Positions 7,214 through 14,650 of a stretch of 17,852 bases of DNA are shown one piece after another (position 1 is the first letter of the stretch; each line of letters opens with the position of its first letter). Location: the NCBI GenBank assembly GCA_964459805.1, contig CAYWOD010000055.1, positions 1-17,852 of the forward strand, read 5' to 3'. The stretch comes from DAOVRL01 sp964459805. GTDB lineage: Bacteria > Planctomycetota > Phycisphaerae > Sedimentisphaerales > Anaerobacaceae. A program made the position numbers and the translations under genes. The notes below the pieces were generated by a model. It saw only the letters and a list, made by a program, of their open reading frames with translations, was not told where the DNA came from and made no database searches.

Positions 7214-8893
7214 GTGAGAAATCTGTTGATTGCCGCCCTAATACTTGTCGTTGGCGTGCTGCTTTTCGGCTGCGCGCCGGGTGTAAATGAAAAAAGGTTG
7301 GCCGGATTCATCGTGGATCACGTTGCGAGAATCGAGCCGCTGACGACAAAGGCCAACCTTACCTACTGGGATGCCTCAACCTCCGGCAAGGGCGAAGACT
7401 ACGATAAGCTGAGCCGATTACAGCTCAAAATTCGCCAAATCTACAGCAATCCGCGGGACTTCGCCTTGTTGAAGGAGCTCAGGGAATCCGGCGTAGTCAC
7501 GGACTCCAGGCTGGCTCGCCAATTGGACAAGTTGTACTACGGGTATCTGACAAACCAGATACCGCCCGACCTACTAAAACAAATCGTCGATGCGGACACC
7601 AAGGTCCAGGAAAAATACAACACGTATCGCGGCGAGATCGACGGCAAAAAGGTTACGATGAGTGAGATCTACACGATAATGACCACCGAAAAGGACGTCC
7701 GCACCAGAAAGCTCGCCTGGCGCGCGAGCAAACAGGTCGGAGACGTTATCGTTGCCGACCTCATAGAGCTGGTCAAGCTTCGCAACGAGGCCGCCGGAAA
7801 GGTCGGCTTCGACAACTATCACACTATGTCGATAGTAGCTTCCGAGCAGAGCGTCGAAGATCTCGACCGCATCTTCGCCGAGCTTGATAAGCTAACCAAA
7901 AAGCCCTTCGCACGATTGAAGGCCGAATTGGACGGCATCTTAGCCAAAAGCTACGGCATCGCTCCCGCAGACCTGATGCCCTGGCATTACCACGACCCGT
8001 TCTTCCAAAGGACCCCTCTGGTTTACGATCTGGATCTGGACGTCTATTATAAAGATAAAGACATCAGGAAGTTGGCCGAGGACTACTATGCCAGCGTCGG
8101 CCTGCCTGTGGATGACATCCTCGCCCGCAGCGACCTCTACGACCGCGAGGGCAAATACCCGCACGCCTTCAGCACCGACATCGACCGCCGCGGCGACGTT
8201 CGCATCCTGTGCAACCTCCAGGACACGGAGCGCTGGGCCGAGACCATACTTCACGAATTGGGCCACGCCGTTTACAGCAAATACCACGACCGCGAAGAGC
8301 CCTGGCTGCTGCGAGAGCCGCCCCACAGCTTCACCACCGAGGCGGTCGCAATGTTCTTCGGGCGACTGAGCCGCAGCGCCGCCTGGATGCAGAAAATGCT
8401 CGACCTGACCGACGCCCAGCGCGCCGAGGTCGAAGAGGTAAGCTGGAAGTATCTGCAGTTTCAGCAGGTACTGTTCGCCCGATGGGCTATGGTGATGTAC
8501 AACTTTGAAAAGCAGCTTTACGCCGACCCCGACCAGGATTTGAATAACCTCTGGTGGCGTCTCGTCTCGAAATACCAGCTCGTCAAGAGACCCCCCGGCC
8601 CCGTCGATGCAGGCTGGGCGTCCAAGCTCCATTTCACCACCGCACCGTGCTATTATCACAACTATATGTTAGGTGAATTGTTCGCCTCGCAACTGCACGA
8701 CCACTTCGTTCACAAGGTAATGAAGCTTGAATCGGACAAGAACGTCAGTTACGTGGACGACCAAAGACTCGGCAAGTATCTTCGGGCCGGAGTCCTCGGC
8801 CCTGGCGCTCGCTACCACTGGAACGAAATGATTGCACGGGCCACCGGCGAGCCCCTGACGCCTAAATACTTTGTCGAGCAGTTCGTGAAATGA
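7214..8893 (+). CDS. M2-family (ACE-like) zinc metallopeptidase, predicted lipoprotein
   Basis: Zinc dipeptidyl carboxypeptidase-like enzyme, 559 residues, expected to remove C-terminal dipeptides outside the cytoplasmic membrane. A hydrophobic N-terminus ends in a lipobox LFGC (17-20), so Cys20 should be lipid-modified. The first half shows M2 sequence: DGKKVTMSEIYTIM, KLAWRASKQVG, LVKLRNEAAGKVGFDNYH and PWHYHDPFFQ. Zinc ligands are His347 and His351 in HELGH, with Glu348 as catalytic base and Glu376 (FTTEAVAMFFGR) as third ligand. Glu376 lies 25 residues after the second His, against 24 in animal ACE as I recall it. The surrounding AVYSKYHDREEPWLLREPPH is the bacterial M2 variant bridging towards M3 oligopeptidases. 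The GTG start is supported by AAGGAG 8 nt upstream and by the lipoprotein signal. First gene of the operon behind the 7028-7056 promoter; 97 bp separate it from the symporter. Confidence 0.9.
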   Translation: MRNLLIAALILVVGVLLFGCAPGVNEKRLAGFIVDHVARIEPLTTKANLTYWDASTSGKGEDYDKLSRLQLKIRQIYSNPRDFALLKELRESGVVTDSRLARQLDKLYYGYLTNQIPPDLLKQIVDADTKVQEKYNTYRGEIDGKKVTMSEIYTIMTTEKDVRTRKLAWRASKQVGDVIVADLIELVKLRNEAAGKVGFDNYHTMSIVASEQSVEDLDRIFAELDKLTKKPFARLKAELDGILAKSYGIAPADLMPWHYHDPFFQRTPLVYDLDLDVYYKDKDIRKLAEDYYASVGLPVDDILARSDLYDREGKYPHAFSTDIDRRGDVRILCNLQDTERWAETILHELGHAVYSKYHDREEPWLLREPPHSFTTEAVAMFFGRLSRSAAWMQKMLDLTDAQRAEVEEVSWKYLQFQQVLFARWAMVMYNFEKQLYADPDQDLNNLWWRLVSKYQLVKRPPGPVDAGWASKLHFTTAPCYYHNYMLGELFASQLHDHFVHKVMKLESDKNVSYVDDQRLGKYLRAGVLGPGARYHWNEMIARATGEPLTPKYFVEQFVK

Positions 8894-8990
8894 CACATAC
8901 AATTCTGCTGCAATGTTCACTAAGCCATATAACAAAACAGTTATGAATAACCACTTACATTTTGAACCTTAATATATTGACGAGGAGAAT
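8894..8990. other. Short spacer before the symporter gene
   Basis: AT-rich 97-bp spacer with a small palindrome GTTAT-GA-ATAAC and the symporter ribosome site GAGGAG (8982-8987). A TATATT at 8973-8978 has no -35 box at a proper distance. I see no terminator, so read-through from the upstream gene is likely. Confidence 0.4.
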
Positions 8991-10856
8991 ATGACTTACC
9001 TAATCGCCATATTTGTCTATTTGTTAGTCCTGACCGTCATTGGAGTCTATAAATCCCGCCAGGTCAAAACGCAGGAGGATTTCACCGTCGCCGGCCGGAC
9101 CCTATCGCCCTGGGTGATGGTCTGCACAATGCTGGCCGTCTGGATCGGTACAGGCTCCATCGTAGGCAACGCCGGGAAAACTTACCAGGTCGGCATGGCC
9201 GCCTTCTTCCTGCCGCTGGGAACCTTCGTGGGTATGATCCTGCTGTCCTTCATCGCCACGCGCGCCCGCAATGTCAAGGCACTCTCTGTTCCCGAAATCA
9301 TCGGCCGACGCTACGGCGCCACTGCCAGGATGCTGGCGGTGATCGCTCTGGTAATTGCGTATATGGTGATCGTCAGCTACCAGTTCAACGCCGGCGGTAT
9401 GGTCCTCGAAGTCATCGCGGGTAAGAAAGAAAAAGTGCCGCTCAGCTCCGGTAAGACCCTCACCAAGAACCAGGTCCGCAAAGGATACTTCCATTATCAG
9501 CCCCCACCAGACTGGACCGGAACCGCAGAAATCAAATTCAACATCAAAACAAAACCATCCGACACCTGGTCCGAAACCCCCGAAACCTTCACCGTCAAAG
9601 TCGTCCCCGCCACCGAAATCATCGAAGTAAACAAGACCCTCAAAGAAGACCTTGGAAAGCTGCAGAAGAATGTTCAACAGGACCCAAATGCCTCCGAAGA
9701 AGATAAGACCAGGCTCCGCCGGCTGAAGAACACCGTCGCGATTAAAGAAAACAATTTTATCCGAATTATGATGCAGGGCTACGACAGCGGCTTCAAGAAA
9801 CGTGAGGGGATATACCGGCTCGCCGCAACGCCGGAAACCGGCGAAATCTTCCTCCACGAACCCGTGCTCACCGCTCATAAAGCAACAATCATCGCCGCAA
9901 TCTTCATCGTCGCCTATACGATGCTCGCAGGCCTCTTGAGCCTGGCGTTCGCAGATGTCGTCACCGGAGTAATCATCACAGTTACCCTCCTGGTTGGGTT
10001 TCCGGTGCTCCTAATAAAGGCCGGCGGTTTCGCCGGTATGGCAGCCAATTTCGCCGCGATGGCGGACCGACCCGACCACATGAGATTGTTCGGGGTCTTT
10101 AGCCCCGCAGACTATATCAATTTCCTCTTGCCTGTTTTCCTGCTCGTGATGGGCGACGCCAACCAGTACCAGCGGATCTTCGCCAGCAAGAACGCCAAAG
10201 GAGCGCGCACCGCAGTTGTCGTTATGATCTTCCTCGCCCTGGTCGTCGAAGAGCTGATCATTGCCGAAGCATGGTTCGCCGGCAGTCTCACCCCTGATCC
10301 CGAAAACGGACGCTACGTCCTGATTTACGCCGCCCGTCATTTTATGCCCTTGGGGATTGGCATAATCTTTATGATTACGGTAGTCGGCATTATCATCTCC
10401 ACCGCCGATTCATTCCTGCTCGTCCCCGCAACTACCTTCATCAAGGACATCTACCAGACTTACATCAATCCCAAGTCCTCCGAAAAACGAATCATCTTTA
10501 TGAGCCGCTTTATGGTGCTGACATTCGGAGTGATCGCCTGGCTGGTTTCGCTGGCGTTCGCCGAGAGCACGACCGTGTTTGAAAAGGCGTTATATGCCTT
10601 TACCGTCTATGGCTCTGCGATTACCCCCTGCCTCGTCGCGGCCCTGCTCTGGAAAGGCGCAACCAAACAGGGCGCAATCTCCTCGATCCTCGCCGGGACG
10701 GTGACTACGCTTTTGTGGGAGGAAGTAATAAAGGTCCATCTGCCGACGGAATTGGCAAAGCTCGATGCCGTGCTGCCCGCCATAACCCTCTCGGTCATCT
10801 GCTTGATAGTAGTCAGTTTGTTGACGCAAAAAAACCATCCAACTGGAGGGCAATAA
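8991..10856 (+). CDS. Sodium/solute symporter (SSS family) with about 150-residue extracytoplasmic insert
   Basis: Inner-membrane Na+-coupled uptake transporter of the PutP/SGLT family, 621 residues, with about 13 membrane segments. The N-terminus MTYLIAIFVYLLVLTVIGVY is followed by the family motif DFTVAGRTLSPWVMVCTM. The Na2-site motif appears as ISTADSF with Ser470 and Thr471. The cytoplasmic loop RARNVKALSVPEIIGRRYG (about 91-109) fixes topology by the positive-inside rule. The usually short loop after the FNAGGMVLEVIAG helix is expanded by about 150 residues (about 145-295), which this topology places outside the membrane. Part of the insert (165-206) reads like one cadherin/Ig-type repeat; the rest (207-258) is charged and helical. 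Typical members are about 500 residues, which the insert accounts for. Substrate not determinable; the neighbours suggest proline, X-Pro dipeptides or another product of the peptidases. Ribosome site GAGGAG; only 3 bp precede the next gene. Confidence 0.93.
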   Translation: MTYLIAIFVYLLVLTVIGVYKSRQVKTQEDFTVAGRTLSPWVMVCTMLAVWIGTGSIVGNAGKTYQVGMAAFFLPLGTFVGMILLSFIATRARNVKALSVPEIIGRRYGATARMLAVIALVIAYMVIVSYQFNAGGMVLEVIAGKKEKVPLSSGKTLTKNQVRKGYFHYQPPPDWTGTAEIKFNIKTKPSDTWSETPETFTVKVVPATEIIEVNKTLKEDLGKLQKNVQQDPNASEEDKTRLRRLKNTVAIKENNFIRIMMQGYDSGFKKREGIYRLAATPETGEIFLHEPVLTAHKATIIAAIFIVAYTMLAGLLSLAFADVVTGVIITVTLLVGFPVLLIKAGGFAGMAANFAAMADRPDHMRLFGVFSPADYINFLLPVFLLVMGDANQYQRIFASKNAKGARTAVVVMIFLALVVEELIIAEAWFAGSLTPDPENGRYVLIYAARHFMPLGIGIIFMITVVGIIISTADSFLLVPATTFIKDIYQTYINPKSSEKRIIFMSRFMVLTFGVIAWLVSLAFAESTTVFEKALYAFTVYGSAITPCLVAALLWKGATKQGAISSILAGTVTTLLWEEVIKVHLPTELAKLDAVLPAITLSVICLIVVSLLTQKNHPTGGQ

Positions 10857-10859
10857 CAA

Positions 10860-12248
10860 ATGTTCCCTACTGACGTGTATATTCAGAGAAGAAAACGCCT
10901 GCGAACTCAGGTCCAATCCGGACTGATTTTTCTGCTGGGCAACGAAGAAAGCCCGATGAACTACCCGGACAATCCCTACTCTTTCAGGCAGAACAGCTCG
11001 TTTCTATATTTCTTCGGACTCGATTTCCCCGGCCTGGCCGCCGTTATCGACGTCGACGAGCAGGCCGAGTGCATCTTCGGCGACGACCTCACTGTTGACG
11101 ACATTATATGGATGGGTCCCCAACCAGCCCTAAAAGACAAGTGCGCCGAAATAGGCGTCACTCAAAGCTCACCATCGAGCAAGGTCGGCGACACACTAAA
11201 AGCAGCCATCCAAGAAGGCAGGGACATTCATTTCCTGCCGCAATACAGGGGCGACAATCTCCTGAAAATCGAAAAGCTCCTCGCGATCCCCGCCGCCAAG
11301 GTCCCGAATCGAGTCTCTGAGGAGCTTATAAGGGCTGTCGTTGCCCAAAGGTCCATCAAAAGCGAAGAAGAAATCAGCGAAATCGAGATTGCCATCGACA
11401 TCGCATACGAAATGCAGACGACCGCTATGAAAATGGCGAAGCCCGGCGTCTATGAAAGAGAGGTCGCCGGGGCAATGGAAGGAATCTCGCTGGCGCACGG
11501 CGGTCGTCTCTCCTTCCCAACCATCTTCTCGATCCACGGCGAGACCCTCCACAACCACTACCACGGCAATCTAATGAAAACCGGTGACATCGCCGTCAAC
11601 GACTCCGGCGCCGAAACGGCCCTCGGCTACGCCTCCGACATCACCCGCACCGTCCCGATAAGCGGAAAATTCTCCCAGCGGCAAAGAGAAATCTATCGCA
11701 TCGTCTTCGACTCGCAGGAGCAGGCCATCGAGGCGGTCAAGCCCGGCGTCGAGTTCAGGGACGTCCACCGCCTTGCATCGAGAATCCTCGTCTCGGGCCT
11801 TAAAGACCTCGGCTTGGTCAAAGGCGACATTGACCAGGCCGTTGATGCCGGGGTGCACACGCTGTTCTTCCAGTGCGGCCTGGGACACATGATGGGCCTC
11901 GACGTACACGATATGGAGGGCCTCGGCGAAGACTACGTCGGATACACCGATACCATCAAACGCAACCCCGAGTTCGGCTGGCGCTCCCTGAGACTCGGCA
12001 AAGCGCTCGAGCCGGGCTTTGTAATAACAGTCGAGCCCGGTATCTATTTCATACCCGAGCTAATCGACCGATGGAAGGCCGAAAAGAAATGCGAGGCCTT
12101 CATCAATTACGACGCTGTTGAGAAATATAGAGATTTCGGCGGTGTTAGAATAGAAGACGACATCCTCGTAACCGAATCAGGCCGGCGCATCCTCGGCAAG
12201 CATATACCAAGAACCATCGACGAAGTAGAAGAAGCTTCGTCCGCCTGA
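10860..12248 (+). CDS. M24B Xaa-Pro aminopeptidase / prolidase-like metallopeptidase
   Basis: Cytoplasmic dinuclear-metal peptidase that cleaves X-Pro bonds at peptide N-termini or in X-Pro dipeptides, 462 residues, no signal peptide. The N-terminal AMP_N domain (about 1-140) includes YSFRQNSSFLYFFGLDFPG. The M24 pita-bread domain carries all five metal ligands: Asp248 (AVNDSGAE), Asp260 (YASDITRT), His343 (GLGHMMGLDVHD), Glu392 (TVEPGIY) and Glu432 (GVRIEDD). The two Asp residues are 12 apart rather than the 11 I recall for E. coli PepP, a one-residue insertion. Ribosome site GGAGGG at 10845-10850 lies in the end of the symporter gene, and the genes are 3 bp apart, so translation is probably coupled. 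This pairing suggests it processes what the symporter imports. Aminopeptidase P against prolidase activity cannot be settled from sequence. Confidence 0.93.
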   Translation: MFPTDVYIQRRKRLRTQVQSGLIFLLGNEESPMNYPDNPYSFRQNSSFLYFFGLDFPGLAAVIDVDEQAECIFGDDLTVDDIIWMGPQPALKDKCAEIGVTQSSPSSKVGDTLKAAIQEGRDIHFLPQYRGDNLLKIEKLLAIPAAKVPNRVSEELIRAVVAQRSIKSEEEISEIEIAIDIAYEMQTTAMKMAKPGVYEREVAGAMEGISLAHGGRLSFPTIFSIHGETLHNHYHGNLMKTGDIAVNDSGAETALGYASDITRTVPISGKFSQRQREIYRIVFDSQEQAIEAVKPGVEFRDVHRLASRILVSGLKDLGLVKGDIDQAVDAGVHTLFFQCGLGHMMGLDVHDMEGLGEDYVGYTDTIKRNPEFGWRSLRLGKALEPGFVITVEPGIYFIPELIDRWKAEKKCEAFINYDAVEKYRDFGGVRIEDDILVTESGRRILGKHIPRTIDEVEEASSA

Positions 12249-12286
12249 AAATGCGCACGTGCCCTACAATATCCCTGTTAACCAAT

Positions 12287-12292
12287 AAAGGG
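12287..12292 (+). promoter_or_regulatory. Ribosome binding site deciding the S9 peptidase start
   Basis: AAAGGG lies 6 nt before the ATG at 12299, and that ATG begins a clean signal peptide. The earlier in-frame ATG at 12251 has no ribosome site and would put 16 residues ahead of the signal, so 12299 is preferred. Confidence 0.7.
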
Positions 12293-12298
12293 CGACAA

Positions 12299-14650
12299 AT
12301 GATAAAAATATCCCGATTCTCTCACAAAATACTTCCCGTACTGGTACTGCTCAGCCTGGCCGCGCCGATCGCTCGCGCTCAGGGCACGCTCGAAGACTAT
12401 AAGCGGGCTGTACGGGTGCGGTCTGAAAATAATAAGCTCGTATTCAAGACCCAGGTGCGTCCCAACTGGATCGCCGAGACCGACCGCTTCTGGTACCGCA
12501 ACGATTTGCGGGACGGTAAGAAGGAATTCATCCTCGTTGACCCCGAAAAGGGCAAACGCAGACGGGCATTCAACCACAAGAAGCTCGCCAGGGCCCTCTC
12601 CGAAGCCGCCGAGGAGGACTACTCCGCCAAGAATCTGCCCTTCGAGACCATCGGCTTCACCAAAGACGGCAGGCATATCCTCTTTGAAGCGGCCGGCACC
12701 AAATGGAAATGCGACCTAAAGACCTACGAGTGCACGAAGACTGAGGAGAAGCCGAAAACCGAGCAAGACCGCCGACCCTCCCGCCGCCGGCGCTCAGGGG
12801 CCCCAAGAAGTACCGTCCGCTCCCCCGACGGCAAATGGGAGGCATTCAGAAAAGACTATAATCTCTACATCCGGTCAACCGAGACCAAAGAAGAATTCCA
12901 GTTGAGCAATGACGGCGAGGAATTCTACGACTACGCATCCTCGCTCCCGGGCCCGAGAGAAATACCCGTTATCCAGAAAGGAATCCACGCCCAGATAAAG
13001 CCCTCAATGACGGGCACCTGGTCGCCCGACTCCAAAAAACTCGTCGTCTGCCGGATAGACCAGCGCAAGAGCGGGTGGTTTCACCTTGTCAAGCCCGTCC
13101 CGGCCAAAGGTGTCAGGCCGACGCTGTATTCCTATGTCTATCCCCTCGGCGGCGAGCCTAACGTCCCCCACGCCGAGCTCCACCTCTTTGACGTAGAAAG
13201 TAAAAAGCACACAAAAGTCGATGCCGAGCCGATTCCAATGCTCTATTTCGGCGATACGCCTCGCGTTCGCTGGAGAAAGGACAGCGAAACTTTCACCTTT
13301 CGCTACACAGAGCGAGGCTACAAGCTCGTCCACCTCTACGAGACCGACGCCGAAACCGGCAAAACTCGCACCCTCATCGAAGAACGCTCCGAGACCTGCG
13401 TTGACCCGCTTATGACCTATATGCAGTATCTGGACGACAGCAACGAAATAATATGGTCCTCCGAACGCGATGGCTGGTGCCATCTTTACCTCTACGATGC
13501 GAATTCGGCCACGCTGAAAAACCAAATCACAAAAGGCCCCTGGGTCGTTCGGGGCATATTGCGCGTGGACGAAAAAGCTCGGCACGTTTTCTTTACTGCC
13601 GGGGGCAAGGAAAAGGGCCGCGATCCATACCTCCAGCACGTCTATCGGATCAACCTCGACGGCGCCGAGCTGACGCTATTAACGCCCGGCAACGGTGAGC
13701 ACTCGGTAAAATTCTCGCCGTCCGGCAAATACATCCTCGACACATACTCGCGGGTCGATATGGCGCCGGTCACAGAACTTCGGCGCACGTCGGACGGCCG
13801 GCTCGTTTGCGAGCTCGAGCGGGCGGACGTCCAAGAATTGCTCGACTCCGGATGGAAATGGCCCGAGCCCTTCAGGGCCAAGGCCCGGGACGGGAAGACG
13901 GATATCTTCGGGGTACTCTTTAGACCAACAAATCTCGACCCCTCGAAGAAGTACCCCGTCGTCGAAAACATCTACACCGGCCCCCATAGTTTTGTCGTGC
14001 CAAAATCATTCAAGGCATTCCACCGCTCGCAGGACGTAGCCGAGCTCGGATTTGTCACCGTAATTGTTGACGGCTTGGGGACAGGCAAACGCTCCAAGGC
14101 CTTCCACAACTACTCGTACAAAAACCTCGGCGACGGCGGCCTCGAAGACCACATTGCCGCAATCAAGCACTTAGCGGCAAAATATCCCTACATTGACGCC
14201 ACCCGTGTCGGTCTTTACGGCGGCTCGGCCGGCGGCTACGACGCCGCCCACGCGCTGCTCACTCATCCGGAGTTTTACAAAGTCGCGGTCTCCTCATCGG
14301 GAAATCACGACCACCGAATGGACAAGGCCTGGTGGGTCGAATTATGGATGGGCTACCCCGCGGGCGACCACTACGTCGAGCAGTCCAACGTTACCCTCGC
14401 GCACAAGCTCGAAGGCAAGCTCCTGCTGCTCCACGGCGATATGGACAGCAACGTTCACCCAGCATCCACATTACAGTTCGTTGATGCACTGATCAAGGCC
14501 AACAAGGATTTCGATATGATCATCGCCCCCAACGCAGGACACGGCGTGGGAGGATCGTATTTCACGCGAAAACGCTGGGACTATTTCGTAAAACACCTTC
14601 TCGACAAGGAACCCCCGAAAGGGTTCAATATGGAGGATCAATCAGTATGA
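12299..14650 (+). CDS. Secreted S9 family (dipeptidyl peptidase IV-like) prolyl peptidase
   Basis: Serine peptidase expected to release X-Pro dipeptides (or tripeptides) from peptide N-termini in the periplasm or outside, 783 residues from this start. A signal peptide is clear: KISRFSHK, then a hydrophobic LPVLVLLSLAAPIA, with cleavage near ARAQ. A beta-propeller (about 40-510) contains WSPDSKKLVVCRID and similar repeats. The C-terminal alpha/beta hydrolase has the triad Ser643 in YGGSAGGYDAA, Asp716 in GDMDSNVHP and His748 in NAGHGVGG. Spacing resembles human DPP-IV, with an Asn at 718 matching its carbonyl-binding Asn. The helper DW-x-YEEE motif that binds the substrate amino terminus is not obvious in the propeller; DGEEFYDYAS may replace it, so exact specificity is uncertain. 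The stop overlaps the next start by 4 bp (ATGA). Confidence 0.9.
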   Translation: MIKISRFSHKILPVLVLLSLAAPIARAQGTLEDYKRAVRVRSENNKLVFKTQVRPNWIAETDRFWYRNDLRDGKKEFILVDPEKGKRRRAFNHKKLARALSEAAEEDYSAKNLPFETIGFTKDGRHILFEAAGTKWKCDLKTYECTKTEEKPKTEQDRRPSRRRRSGAPRSTVRSPDGKWEAFRKDYNLYIRSTETKEEFQLSNDGEEFYDYASSLPGPREIPVIQKGIHAQIKPSMTGTWSPDSKKLVVCRIDQRKSGWFHLVKPVPAKGVRPTLYSYVYPLGGEPNVPHAELHLFDVESKKHTKVDAEPIPMLYFGDTPRVRWRKDSETFTFRYTERGYKLVHLYETDAETGKTRTLIEERSETCVDPLMTYMQYLDDSNEIIWSSERDGWCHLYLYDANSATLKNQITKGPWVVRGILRVDEKARHVFFTAGGKEKGRDPYLQHVYRINLDGAELTLLTPGNGEHSVKFSPSGKYILDTYSRVDMAPVTELRRTSDGRLVCELERADVQELLDSGWKWPEPFRAKARDGKTDIFGVLFRPTNLDPSKKYPVVENIYTGPHSFVVPKSFKAFHRSQDVAELGFVTVIVDGLGTGKRSKAFHNYSYKNLGDGGLEDHIAAIKHLAAKYPYIDATRVGLYGGSAGGYDAAHALLTHPEFYKVAVSSSGNHDHRMDKAWWVELWMGYPAGDHYVEQSNVTLAHKLEGKLLLLHGDMDSNVHPASTLQFVDALIKANKDFDMIIAPNAGHGVGGSYFTRKRWDYFVKHLLDKEPPKGFNMEDQSV

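Noticed and set aside
7940..8659. 239-codon open frame on the minus strand
   Set aside because: Mirror of the M2 peptidase coding frame in GC-rich DNA; no domain, signal or ribosome site of note.
9102..9878. 258-codon open frame on the minus strand
   Set aside because: Antisense shadow of the symporter, rich in low-complexity Gly/Phe/Asp and without known motifs.
12251..12298. Upstream ATG as the start of the S9 peptidase
   Set aside because: No ribosome site, and it would add 16 residues before a proper signal peptide that has its own AAAGGG site.
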